DNA of 27,801 bases, taken from Saccoglossus kowalevskii (Eukaryota; Hemichordata; Enteropneusta; Harrimaniidae). Each line of letters opens with the position of its first letter. The first letter of the stretch is position 1. The stretch covers positions 194,576 to 222,376 of the forward strand of contig NW_003141314.1 in NCBI RefSeq assembly GCF_000003605.2, given 5' to 3'. The notes beneath the pieces were generated by a model. The model ran no database searches, was not told where the DNA came from, and saw nothing but the letters and a program-made list of their open reading frames with translations. Of this stretch, positions 11,598 to 24,700 are shown piece by piece. Position numbers and translations under genes: made by a program.

Positions 11598-13689
11598 TAA
11601 AGGCAAACAAAAACTGTTACATAAAGGTTCTGATGCTGTGCTTAAAACAAATCCTGAGGTCTGTACAGCTGACAATCGTTACAACAGAAAATTTGAACGA
11701 AAATGTTGTCTCAAATATTAATAAACTTCTGTAATTGGTTCACTAAGTTCTGAGCAAATTTATGAAAATTGGCCTGATTGTTATCAGTTTTGAAATACTC
11801 TAGTTAAACCTGTGTATTTGGAACCACGTCTACAGTACAGACATTTTCGTTGGTGAGCTTACTTTAAACATGGAGCGAGTTTACTCCATGGTTTGAATTT
11901 TTTTAAAAATATATGCTTGGCCATTCACTGTGCAGTATGACATGACTATTAGGACACTCAGTAGAACAGCCTGTTCTGTATAGACTGTCAGTTTAGTATA
12001 TCACATCACTTTGAACATTGTACATGCTATGGATTTTAAAAAGCCGACAGCATTGATATCTCGACATTTGATTAAGTTATTACGCTGTGCATGTACTGGT
12101 AATAATATAGGGATGTCTATTTCAGCGACACAAAGTCTACAAGTTTGCCTGCAATGTTGCAATGATAACAATCAGGACAATGTTTTATAAATTCAACTAC
12201 AGAAGTAAATAAATATTGAGACCACATTTTCATTTCCGTTCTAATGACTGTATAATGAATATGAGAAAAACAAGTATTTACAACAGATTTTATTATTTTG
12301 GCTTAAAAAAAATCGCATATAAATGTAGTATGAGAGGGGATACTGATCATGGATTGGTTGCCTAGCTTGCTCATAGAAGAAACCTTATAATGGTTCAACC
12401 CAAAGCCCCTATGATAAAATAGAACATTCCTCAACATAACTAGTATACACACGAGCATAGTGAGTCAGAATAATGCAGTTTACTGATTGGTTTACTGATG
12501 TCATGTGATAAAAGATGACCAACAGGAAGTGAGATTCACTATATTGCTTTGTCGCTACTGGTTGATTGGCAAGTAGCTGACTGATATAATGAGTATATGG
12601 CATAGAAACATTTTTGATCAGTGTGAAAATGTTAAGCAGAAAAATTTCAGTCAACCAGTTATGATAAACTCAAATATCCAAAGAATTTATATTTAATTTT
12701 TGAAAAAGCAAATCCTAAATTCACTGACAAAAGTTGATCATGAAATGTTTGTAACACTTTTGACAAGAATAGAAATTTGACAATCAAGGACAAAAAATCT
12801 CTGAACAAACTGAGCATGAACACCCCTTATATTTACAATATTTTGGTATCCACTGCCACAGTTAGACAACGTTGGGAATGTTCCATTTTATCACAGAGAA
12901 GGAAGCTATGAATAGATGAGCTTTTATGTATTTAGAATCCATTCACTTGACAAGCATCTCACAAAGAAAGTAATCTAAAATAATGATTTCAATCCATTTC
13001 ATTCTTCTCTCCAAAATCAAGTATTCCAGCACTTTTACCAAAAAATGTTTTGTAATTAAAGAGAAACACATATTTACAAAGTCTATCTTTAAGTGTGTGG
13101 ATGTAACCATGGTTTCATTACCACACTAAAATTGTATACACAATAAATATTAAAAAAAAAATGCATCGACATGGATTATTTCATTACAAAAACATTCACA
13201 AATTTGACAGAAACAGCTAATGCATGCGCTTTGAGAGTGTGGAGCTTAATTTGAAAGTAAAAAAAAATGGAGACATTAATTTGAAATTAAAGTGTATTAC
13301 TCCATATGGCCAACCCTCAAATTAAGATTGTGGCACATTCCATTCCACTGTAGATGACACAGCACAAGTAACAGAGGGAATGACAAACAGTGATCACAGA
13401 ACACAGATCATAGTGAGTTTACAGATGCCATAAATGATTCTTTTCATGTCTCAAATCAATGTTTCAAAAACAAATCTTAAAGTAGACTTGCGACTACAGC
13501 AGAAAGAGTGGAAACATCAATTTTCAAAAAAAAAAAGTGTTTAATCTAGTTATAAATTTGGTAAACATTACCACTCAAATGCAGGTCAGTTTATAATTTT
13601 TTGTCAAAAATTCCACCATAGGAATAATGCATGATACTTATAATTAATATTATTTAAAAAACAATCTATTCAAATTAAAAACACTAAAT

Positions 13690-14649
13690 TTTATTTGGGC
13701 TAGGCCTGTATTGTCATACAGAGTTGCCCCTGTATTATAGCTGGGTAAACCCCATTAATTTCAGAGCCCACCCCCCCATCTGTTCTCAAACTTCAGGGGA
13801 GCGAGTTGTATGCTTTCCAAACCCAGTGTTAACCAATGATAGAGCTCTGTCTCTGTCTATTATTTTCCACAAAATATGTACAAATCTCAAATTTATGATG
13901 AGAAAAAAAAAGTCTGAATTTGTCTTGAATTTCATTCACACGTACGTACTTATTCACTCACTTATACTTTTTCATACAATATTGAACTGGCTTGAAATGA
14001 AACACACATACCGAAAGATCTGATATGCTATTTGGAGCTGTCCTTGGAGTCCTGCCATGACAGCAGCAGTACGTAAAATTATTCACTTTTACAAAAAATG
14101 CCACGGATGATATAATACAAATCTATATGTCTTTCTATACAGGATATTATTTTTCCACAGAAACACTGTGTGTCAGCACGAGGGCCAATATGAGCGAACT
14201 GGGCTATGTAATCTTGAAATAAGAAAAGCTTATAACTTTATAGGGGATAATCGATTCAAGATGTAAAAGGCAATATACATTTTTGGGCTAAAAATATCCC
14301 AATAATCCCTTCTTCGAAATCCAATTTTCAAAGGTACAAAACAATCTCCCACATTTCTTGATTCAGGGTACACACCCACATGAAAAGTGCTTTTAACACT
14401 GAAAACTTAAGGATGACAATGAAATCACGTTTTTGAGGTTGGTTATTAACCCTGTTTTAGTAACAAGTTCATTCTGGGTATTATTGTACACAACATACAT
14501 TTTCTGCTTCCTAGATATGTAGGATGGTCAAAATCAGAAAGCCTTGATGACACGTTAACGATGATTAGTCTTTTCTTCTTTTCCTTCTTTCCCGGAATGA
14601 TGTTTTACCCACAATGCAGTACTGAGATCATAAGGTCAACATTCAGAGG
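13690..14649 (-). promoter_or_regulatory. Probable 3' UTR of the KIBRA homologue with candidate poly(A) signal
   Basis: Downstream of the minus-strand stop (14650-14652), the first clear sense-strand AATAAA I see is at 13690-13695, seen as TTTATT on the plus strand. That implies a 3' UTR of about 950 bases. The segment is AT-rich with no coding potential. The open frame at 13724-14023 on the opposite strand has no recognisable content. The true cleavage site needs transcript data. Confidence 0.35.
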
Positions 14650-15707
14650 TCATTCCTGTGGCAGTGCTGGAACATTGACATTCGCTGTGGTGAAAAACGC
14701 CATCTTTTCCCTGAGAGAGAAAACAAGACGACAATGTTAATATATCAGTATTCATGAGAATCATGTGGTTGAAACCATGCATCATTTTGTGAATACATTG
14801 ATGATATTGCATTAAGAAAGCGTGTAAATACCTGAATGACATTATTTGTGGAGTCTGGTTTTGGCTCTGTCGAAGTTTGTATACTTCTTTAGAAGCCTTT
14901 TTCATCAACTTTTGGTTCTTCTCTTGTTCTTGTTGCTGTTTTCGTTGTACCTCTAATTCTGCACTCTCAAGTAATTTTCTAATGATGTCACTTTGACTGA
15001 GCCAGCTAGGATTTTCACCTGAGTAGAAAAAAAACAGACTTTGAGAATCAGATTTTCCGTATCATATTAAAAGCAAATGTGCAAAATATAGTTATATCAA
15101 ACTTTATGAACAGTTGCCATGTCAACTTGAGATGTGTACACATTTATGCAAATATACAACAAATGTGAATTTGCATATCATAGATTCTAGGCTTGTTCAA
15201 TTCGTGATATTCAAAAATATTTGCAACATTGTAGGCAGGTCATAATTACGTACCTGCAGCCTGCGCCATTTCCATTCGTTCCTTTATCTCCTTCAGTCGT
15301 TGGATTTCTTCATGAATGTGTTCTTGTTTTGTTCTTGAAGCTTGAAGGTCAAGTTCAAGATCCAGTGACGTTCGGTGGTGATTCTTTTCAACGTGAATCT
15401 GCGGCACTCTAGAATTCTGCATCGTAAAGAAACGATTAGAGATATCATAGTCACAAGAAAATCATTAACTACATAGCAACAATGGTAACAATTTCACTTT
15501 GATATCTCCATTATTTTTAGTATTTCATGATAGGAACCCTATTAAAACTTTAAATCATTTTGAAAATTTCAATAATGTGAGAAAGTTGAATAAAAAAACC
15601 AAAAAAAACCTTACCTTCTTCCATCGATGACTTCGCCTTTCCAACGAGTTCCTGACAAATGGTCTACGATACAAAGGCATGGAACTGTCACTATCGCTAC
15701 GATTAAG
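14650..15707 (-). other. KIBRA C-terminal exons
   Basis: Exons 15615-15707, 15254-15416, 14832-15018 and 14650-14710 encode visible residues 1041-1207. They give [34 protein letters not shown], a helix [19 protein letters not shown], a Gln-rich helix, and [19 protein letters not shown] ending LPQE and TGA. Every block has a close counterpart in vertebrate KIBRA. The protein stops two residues short of the human end and lacks the terminal acidic-acidic-Val PDZ ligand. Confidence 0.92.
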
Positions 15708-18700
15708 CTGTAATAAAAAATGGTACAAAATTAGGATAGGATATTTTATTTTGAATGTACACAAAAACAATGCTTGAGTAAAGTCAGCTTGCGAACATTC
15801 TGATAATAACACCCCCACCCTCCTAAGAAATATGTGGTAATATTTTGAGGTTAATTTTGAAGAATTATAAATCGATGTTCAAAGTGTGTGCATGATAACA
15901 ATATTGACTGCAATAAAAAAAAAAAATTTTCAGCATAGTATATGAAGTCTGCCCTCAATGTGATCTTCATATTTGCACTGTAGAGGGCGCCAACACACAT
16001 AAGGTATGTGGCAAGGGGAGGGAGACATTGATTTGAAAAAAGCTGACAAATAGTGACCTTTTGTAGGCAAGAAAACTAGCAGAAATTATGAAATTCATAT
16101 ATTCTGATTATGACAAAATACAAATTGCTCCTACACCAAATCTACCCACCTTACATATATACTGATGTTTTTTAGGACCAGGAGAGAATGTTGCCGATCG
16201 AACAATATTACTACCACGTAAATTTCCACTGTTATCATCTTTATGTCTTGAAGTCTTGCCACTGCGCATAAACTCCCCGCTCGTCATAGCGTCAGTGTTT
16301 GTTTCCTTATCACACAAGTTGGCAGGTGCAAGTCCGTACATATTCATTTGCTCTTGCATAACAATTTGTTCGTACATGCTCAAATGCTCAGGCATGCCCA
16401 CATGTGCCGGCAAACACATTTGCTCCGGCATATCTGCATGTTCGTATATGTTCGTTAAAGTACTCTCACTGCCTATTGTAAACTGTGGAACTTGTGGCTG
16501 TTGGAGTTGCTGCTGCTGTTGATGCTGCAACTGCTGCTGCAGTAACTGTTCCTCATACAACTGTTGTTCCTGGAACAGTTGCTGCTGCTGGAGCTGTAGA
16601 TATAATTGGTGTTGCTGTTCTTCCGTTAAGACTGGTGCTGGGAGAGACATGGTATCCTGATGCATGACTGGAACATACTGCAGCGGCTGTTGTTGTTGTT
16701 GTTGTTGCTGTTGTTGCTGATGCTGGTAATAACCGGTATCAAATGAGCATGATCGTAACCTACAAATAATAGATATTGCACATAAGCAGTAAATCTGCTA
16801 ATTAGTGAACAATGACCAACCTTCAATGCCTTTAACCTCATGGCAAACCTACAAATTCCTGGCTGTGCTCTCAATGTATAATGGATGTGAATTTTTATTT
16901 TGAAAATTAAACCTGAAACATTCAAGTTACCTTGATTCAAGTTCTTCTTGCGCTGTTCTGTCATCAGTTACTCTTTCGCCAGTTGATGCCCGTCGTAGCC
17001 TGAATGACAATGCTTCCAACAATTCCACCACTCTGTCGTTACTCTGAAAGGGCAAAGGCATTTTAGGAAATAAGATTCAAGGAAATTATACTTAGTATGT
17101 CTAAATAATTTGCATATTTACCCAACAATGTACTTCAATCTAATAACACAAGTTTTTAGTTACATTTCTAGTTTTAAAACTAATCAAATCGTAGCATTGT
17201 AAGAGTCCAATCAGACTATGACCACTCAAAATGTGGTTAGTACTTTGAATGTTATGCAGCGACAACCGTTTAGTGCAATGTAGTATTCCTCCCATTCAAA
17301 CCAAGAAATCATAACTCACCGGTGGTGTATTACTATTTATACTGTTTGGTGAGTCAGACAGTGAAGTATGACCGCTACACTTTCTGCTTTCATTCTGCAA
17401 GTACTTGAAATTGAGTATGTTATACCACTGTGTCCTCACCGCTGAGGCTGGGTTGAAATCAGCAAGACTCACTTGAGCTGCACCCTACAAATACAAATTG
17501 TTTAATTAAGACATTGAAAATAAGTACACATAAACATGTTTTTATTCATTTACTATTGTAACCAAGGGAGTTTCAGAATACAATAATTTCCAGTATTTGA
17601 TCCAATATTTATGCAAATTATGAGATGAAGGCCAATAATTTCAAAAATCATGGTATATTGGATTGTGTTCACTTAACAAAACACCTTTTAATACTTTTGA
17701 AACAGCTGGTCTACTTTATTCAACATTATTTATGCAAATACAACAAATGTACGTAAATAGTTAATGGCACTAAAAAATCAAATCTTATTCTCAAAACTAA
17801 GTTAAATTTAGACAAATTTTGAAAGCCAGAAAAATATCAAAACATTTCACAATATCGTTCTCAGAATTACTGCATGAATTGGATAAATTTATATGGGACT
17901 ATACTGTTACAAAGCAGTTGCTCACCAAGCAATCCTCATCCTTGTTTTCACGGACACACCATACGTTGACCTGTATCGTCTTGCTACTGAGTTGCGTCTC
18001 CAAGATGGGAACTCTGAAAACTTCATTGAACACTGCTGCATAGTTATCATCACAAGGTTTCGTTGAAAGTACTAAATTAGTACTGGCAGGATATAATGCT
18101 ATTTTTATGTACCTAGGGAAAAGGATAAATATTTATAATAATGGTTAAAATAGCAATTTTGAATGACAACAATGCTTTCATGTTTCTTCCTGCTTGCCCA
18201 CCGAGGGGCCGCAGTGGAGACAGCTCACTCCGACTGCGTCTGATCTACCCGGTCTGCCAGGGACGCAATTTGCCCGACAGTCCTTCGACCAAAGCCCTAA
18301 ACTCGGAGGCAAACCCGGCGCCGTGCGAGGAAGGATCCACAAAGGGACCCGCGACGGGCCCAATAGGAGGGAAGACCTCCAGTTGAATGTTGCAACATGT
18401 TAACAAATGCAATGAAAAATTCAATAATTGAGTGCGGCAATCTAAGATATATGATAAAGCATATTTGGCATGACACACTAGGATTGTGTCCCTCGCTAAA
18501 TGAGATGCATAACAGCGAGAAACACGCTTAATGATGTTCAGAAAATAACTATTACATAACTGTATTACATAATGGTATTACTCACACTTTTGCCTTTTCA
18601 GGAATTGAAAGAGAGTTGAGATTCTTGGCTTGTTCAATGCTGATATGCAAATGACTATCTGTTACGTCGTATTTCAACCCAATCTGTACTTGAGCGGACT

Positions 18701-21700
18701 GACACACGTCACTAAAAAACACTTCATCTCCCGCTTCACCAGGTCTGTTCAACGGAAAAAAAAACACAAAAAAAAAACAATAATCAGTGTAATTAATTTT
18801 TCAGAATTCCACTGCAATTTAAACAAGGACGACTTGTACTAGTCTTGTAGTATCACAAAATTATCCTAGTTGTTGCTACTGTAAACAGCTCATTTGCATA
18901 AAAGTGAAGGTACACTACCAGTGTGTAGTTATTGGACATGAACGTCTGACTAGTTACAAACAACACATACACTCCACCGCGGTATTAGGTTGTTGTAAAA
19001 TACAGATGAACAATAGTGGATAGAAATATACAATAGGACTGTTAAGTGCTTCCCTGACACTGAATACAACAGTCAAAAAAATGTATATAATTGACTAGAC
19101 TGGATATTCTTTAATGGGTGAATGACACTGATGACCAGTCAACACTTGTCGGTACTGTTTGATATTAACAAATGTCACAGTCCAATGAAATGCACATCAT
19201 GCGTACCTGGGAAAACATGAGATTACAGGAACTACGCATCGTTACATGTACTGAGGCATTAATAACAGACAGAGTCCAGCTGTCATGCTTACATTTAAAG
19301 ATCAAAGTCAAAACTGCACAGTAAAAAGACTGAAGTTTTTTCTTAAACTTTACCTCTTGACTGCAGCCTCATAGACTCCGCTGTCGCCGGCGACAGATTC
19401 GTCAGAAATAGCTGCTGATACACTGCGTGTATTTGTATTTGATTGCCTGTCTGCAGGAATCACACCTGAATGGAGATAGATAAAGATTAATTTGGTTGAA
19501 ATATCTCTCTGTAATAAATAAATATCCTATGCGTTGTCATAAGATAATTTTGCTGACTGTCACTTGTCAGACATCTTGTTTTACTCTCGGTGATATTTCA
19601 TTTATTATCTCATACATACTGTGTATACGAATCACCACGACTACAAGCAAAGTATGATCACAAATCAGACTTGTACGCAACTCAACAATTTCTGCTACGA
19701 AAACCAAGAGAGATATTATGTCGATTTATGCCGGTAATTGATAATTGTACTGACCTGCAATACTTTCCGATATTGGACTGAGTGGCTGGTTTATAACATC
19801 CAAATTATAATCCACTGTACTTGGCTTTGAATCCAAATTTATTCTTGCAACTCCCTGTTGGACTGCTCGGCTACTTGCATCATAAGTCGGTGTAAAAGTG
19901 TTTTGTTGAATTAAAGGCACATACTGGCTATTACTATTATTACTAAGGCTAGTAGGCGGCACAGTGACAACTGTTGATGTCGTTTGCACATGCTCATTAG
20001 AGTCCAAGTGCAACTGAGCCTTTTGTTTTTCTAAGTTTAGAAAATGTTGCTGATAACTAGGAGGAGGACCTTCTGGAAGAGTCGGTGCTGTTTCTGTGGT
20101 AACAACTCCACTGCCAGGTGACGCCGGCGGTGATAACGACGACAAGGAAGATCGCGGGGACAGGGACGTCAGAGACTTTGGTGTCTCATTGGTTAAAAAT
20201 TTATTGGTTGATGGTCCTTGCGAGGCATTGGAACTTTCTGGTGTGTCAGTGCCAGATGTTTCATGGATTGGTGAAATATTGGTTCCTCGAACTGAAAGTG
20301 ACAGACTCATCCCTCCTTGGAGAAGCTCATCAACCTGAAAATAGAATGGATTGATCCAATCTTGTAAGTCCTGTCACAAATATTTATCACAGTTTCTGCT
20401 TGATTCCTATTGAATTATGACCAACTTACATCACATTCCTATATCAGCATGTTTCCATGACAACAATAAAGCAATGTAACAAAAACAAACCCACCTTTTC
20501 TTGTAGATCTCTGAGGTTGATGTCAGCAACACTTTGTGAATGTGGTATACCATAAATATCAGTGAAACTGACGTTCAAAGAGCCTTTACTGGATGCGAGA
20601 GAACCCTTACTGGAGGCGCTTAGCGAACCACGGCTTGAACTGGAGGAAATTGATAACGTACTAGCAGACAAACTGTCAAAGGAAAAATATAGAAATAAAT
20701 ATATAAAAGAATATTTAGCATTTGTACAGACCATGCTAGAAACAAAAATACAATAGAATAAGCTAAGGAAATATTCCAAGATCATAAGTACATTGTACAT
20801 TAAGCTCAGTACTAAACATCAGCTTACCTTTTTAACTGGTTTTCAAGGTAGGTACTTAATTGTGTTGTTTCTGACAACTGCTGCACCAATTCTTTTTTCT
20901 TCTCTTCCAATTTTAATCTTAAAAACAAACAAACAAGCCAAGATGAGAATAATCAACTATTTTTCATGGAGGTATGGTTTGAATTGCTTCCAATTCAAAT
21001 CAATCAGGACGTGTGTTACAAACTGCATATGCAACCAACACAAGTTTCAGTAAGGCTCTATCCGATTGATTTATGACATCTGTCAAAACAAATCTGATTA
21101 TAATCAAAATGTTTTTTTTTCTTGAAGAAGCAAAATTTAGTGGCAATGAATGGCACTTGACTGACCTCTACAAAAAAGACAGAATCGCAAAATGACAATT
21201 ATTTCGTATGATGTCTTTTCTACCTACCTATCACCTATTAACCTGTGTGATTGCTCCTTGGCATCCACTATCTCCCCAACTAATCTTTGTTTTTCTGCAT
21301 CTAATTGTTGCATTTCACCCTCACTCCTCTTTCTAGGATTGATTTTCCGCAGCTCTTTCAACAAATGTTCTTTCTCTTGAATTAGTAAAAGACGGTCTTT
21401 GTCAGCTTCATGCTGGCCAGGCAGTTCCTTATTTTCAATCTCTGCTAGCTGAATTTGAAGAAGGCATCGTCTGAAAAGAAAAGTACCCCGGTATGCGTTA
21501 TTGGATGATGCAAATATTTCTAATGCTGTTTGTTTAACCCTTTCACTATCACTGTTAACAATATAGTTCCGTTTTAAGTCTTGTTTTTGTCATATTAATT
21601 ATAGTCCAAAATTATTGTCATAATGCATGAAGATGTTAAGAATTAAATAAGGTTATTCATACTCCATATAAATATGAAATTAAGCTGATAAAGTTTTGCC

Positions 21701-24700
21701 GTAAACAAGAACAAGGAACAAATGTTAGAATCTAAACATTTTATTTTGAAAAAGTACGCCCTCACACAACAAAGAAAACTACTAACCTTCGCCTGGCTTC
21801 CTCATACTGTAGTTTTAACTTGGCTTTCTCGGCTAATCGAGCCCCAGATGGTGCACCAAAGTCCCCGGATAAGTTGGTCTGACATGACGTGCTCTTCCTC
21901 TCCTTAGCGATGGATGCAAGCGACGTTGTTGAAATTGAGATATCAGGTGCAGAAATACTACTTGAAAAGTTGCTTTTAAGTTTTCCTATCGCCTATGAGA
22001 ATGAAAAAGTTACATAAATTGGGTTCAGTATAAATAGCAGAAATCGAGTCAATTTATTTAAATGTATGCGATTTTCAGTATAACATCAACTCACCATCAT
22101 AAGATCAGCTTTCTCTTTCTCCCCCGAGCTAATACATTTCTGAATACTGTGTATTTCCGCCAATATGGCCTGCGCATCAGACAGCATGTATCCAGTATGG
22201 TACGTAGACATCTTCTCATCAACACTGTAGAACAACGCAAACAATGTCAAAACTGACTAAAAAATTGTAACATGTAGCTTGTGAGATACTAAATTTAAAA
22301 TGGGTATAAGTGAGAATGTATGCCAATAGTAGGTTGAGATGAGACATACTACTTGAGTTTTGTTTTTTATAACTACTTCCTACTGAGATCAGGCGGAGAT
22401 GCCTAATGGACAATAATGTAGTTGATAGTGGATGATGACATCATGACAACAAATGATGACATCATCACATCAAATGATGACATTATCACATTGTTTCAGG
22501 TAACACTTGACCTGCCTGCACAATGTATCTAATTACACTAGTGAGGCATAAGAGAATTGGAAATTGCCTCTGAAAAAAGTAAATCACCTAAGAGGATTGC
22601 ATGAGAGAAAAGCGGATTTTACAGTAAATACATTATTTATTATCTTAAGTACTTGGATCAACAGGCAAAGCTGAATTACTATTGGGAAGTTACATTTTAA
22701 TACGATAGAACTGCACTCCTAATACAGTGCTGTATATTGGTGGTCTTACTACGGTATACAGCCAATAGTCAACACCTGGCTGAGGAAATCATACACACAG
22801 AAGAATCAAGAATCCTGGGCTTGGAAAATGCATTGGTCAACACCGGCTGATTTAGTGAGAAAGTTTTTGATTTTTGTGACATGTAATTCGGCTCAAAAAT
22901 GAGACCCTCCATATAGAACAACTATGTACCGGCAACCCTAATTAAGGCACTACAGACCAGTGATCCATGAACCATAAAATAAACATAAGTAAGCCACACA
23001 AAAACATTCTCACTCTTAGTACTACTCTGATCAAATCAGAGAGAGAAAAAAAACACCATGGTAATTGTAATTGTATAGAGATCTTATCACATGGTGTAAA
23101 TTGCAAAGTTTATTTTATGATGGTTATCTTAGGAGAAGTTCACAGAGTACATTGTATTGCATCTGGTGGCTTTGTGAGCAGTCGTATAATGGGGCGATCT
23201 GATGTTAATAATTTGACTGACCTTTAAACTCAGAAAACAACTAAAAACAGGCATATTAACATGCATTGTTATTCTGTTCTCTGGTAGAGTGCCTGTATTT
23301 TGACAATTGAGTACTTCTGAAAATACAAGGCCACTCGGATATTACTGAACTCAAATGAACTTTTCAATAATAATTTCTATAGAAGTGAACCAAATTTCCA
23401 GTCTCCATAAATAAAAAGCTATACTGGATCAATGTGTCTGGGGGCAGAGTGATATATCACAGTCATGCACATCCCAAAATACATTTGTAACAGACATACT
23501 GGGTTACAAGTATTCACATAACACTAGAATCCCTCAAGATTACAATATACATATACTCCAACTGTAGGATAAAATCAATGCAACGTGATGTCTCAGAAAG
23601 TAAAAGAGTTTAAGATCTTGAAGGATATGTCAGTGGAGGTATAATAACTTGAAGTGCCTTGGCTTCTAATAGATCTTGTATTATTATACATTAATCTCCA
23701 TGGCAATGAGGCACTTCATAGGACTTAATGTTGTTTATTTTTGCTCTATCAGAGATCCCTTGTAGGAGCTAGTGAACGCATTCTTTTGTTTTAATGAAGA
23801 AAAGAGAAATGAATGTTTTTGTTTTGAACATTTTTCCATTTACTGGTTGTGGCTAAAAATGTCAGCTTTTAGTCTGTTTTTGCACTTTCCTATGTTAATT
23901 ACAAAAAGGTCACAGTTAAGAACTGATAAACGTACATGTGATATTACAAACCTCTTTATTAATGTAAATTACTAGCACAGTACATATTTTAGTTTTCACT
24001 GGACTCCTGGAGACCAATGAGAAAGAAAGAAGGTAATAGACTTACTGTTGTAATGTGGCAACCCCTCTCTCTTTGTAGTGTACTTCCGTCTTAACTTGTT
24101 CCAACTCCAGTTTGAGTTTGGCCACCCGATGCTTGGCAGTGGACACCTCCTGTTTGAGTAAATCAGGGTCATATTTCGTGGTGCTTCCTGATGACCCGGA
24201 TGAGCACACTGGGAGCAAAATATATCAGTATTATGGTTACTACAAAGTTACATTAATAAAATACCATTACAGTTGTCCTTGCTATACCATGCAGCTTACA
24301 CAAAAACACACACAGAGTTCATCTACAGATTCAGTTACTCTGACATTGCACTGCATTTTTGAGAAACGAGTCCTGGCATTATAAATTAATTTATGTATCA
24401 TATTTGCTTTATAAAAAGTGAATCTCTAAAAAAATTGGATGTAAATTAACAGTTGAATGTATTATATACTGGATTATTAAAATATAACTTATTTTGACCA
24501 GACATGACTAATAAAACAAACACAGTATCTCAGTTGAACGACGTCAGTTTGGTGATTCAGGGAAAATTTGGAAATCTCACAATAGCAAACATTTCCGGTC
24601 ACAGTGACTTTTATGATTGTGATCAAGTTGTCAAAATTACAAATATATTTTGTTTTTATGACAAATATAATTTTATTTCAGGTATTTCTTATTCTTTGTA

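Larger units (their letters stand above)
7496..13689. other. Intergenic stretch without a recognisable gene
   Basis: This is AT-rich DNA with many homopolymer runs. The longest open frames (9777-10169, 11083-11352, 12409-12654, 8175-8438) have no recognisable domain, depend on non-ATG starts or have skewed composition; I do not call them genes. Short tandem sequence is present: four GATT-like units at about 8441-8457, and an AAT-rich tract at 11531-11597. An unannotated short exon or non-coding RNA could hide here, but nothing supports one. Confidence 0.5.

Noticed and set aside
12335-12410. tRNA-like stretch with AGGGG/CCCCT ends and GGTTCAACC
   Set aside because: The spacing is about 76 bases, but the T-arm stem does not pair (AATGG against CAAAG) and the acceptor stem pairs for only five bases, so it is not a tRNA gene.
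13724-14023. Plus-strand open frame of 99 codons
   Set aside because: It lies opposite the expected KIBRA 3' UTR, has no recognisable content, and does not resemble a coding exon.
22967-23227. Open frame of 86 codons in a KIBRA intron
   Set aside because: It is on the opposite strand to the gene, with no domain or splice signals; probably chance.
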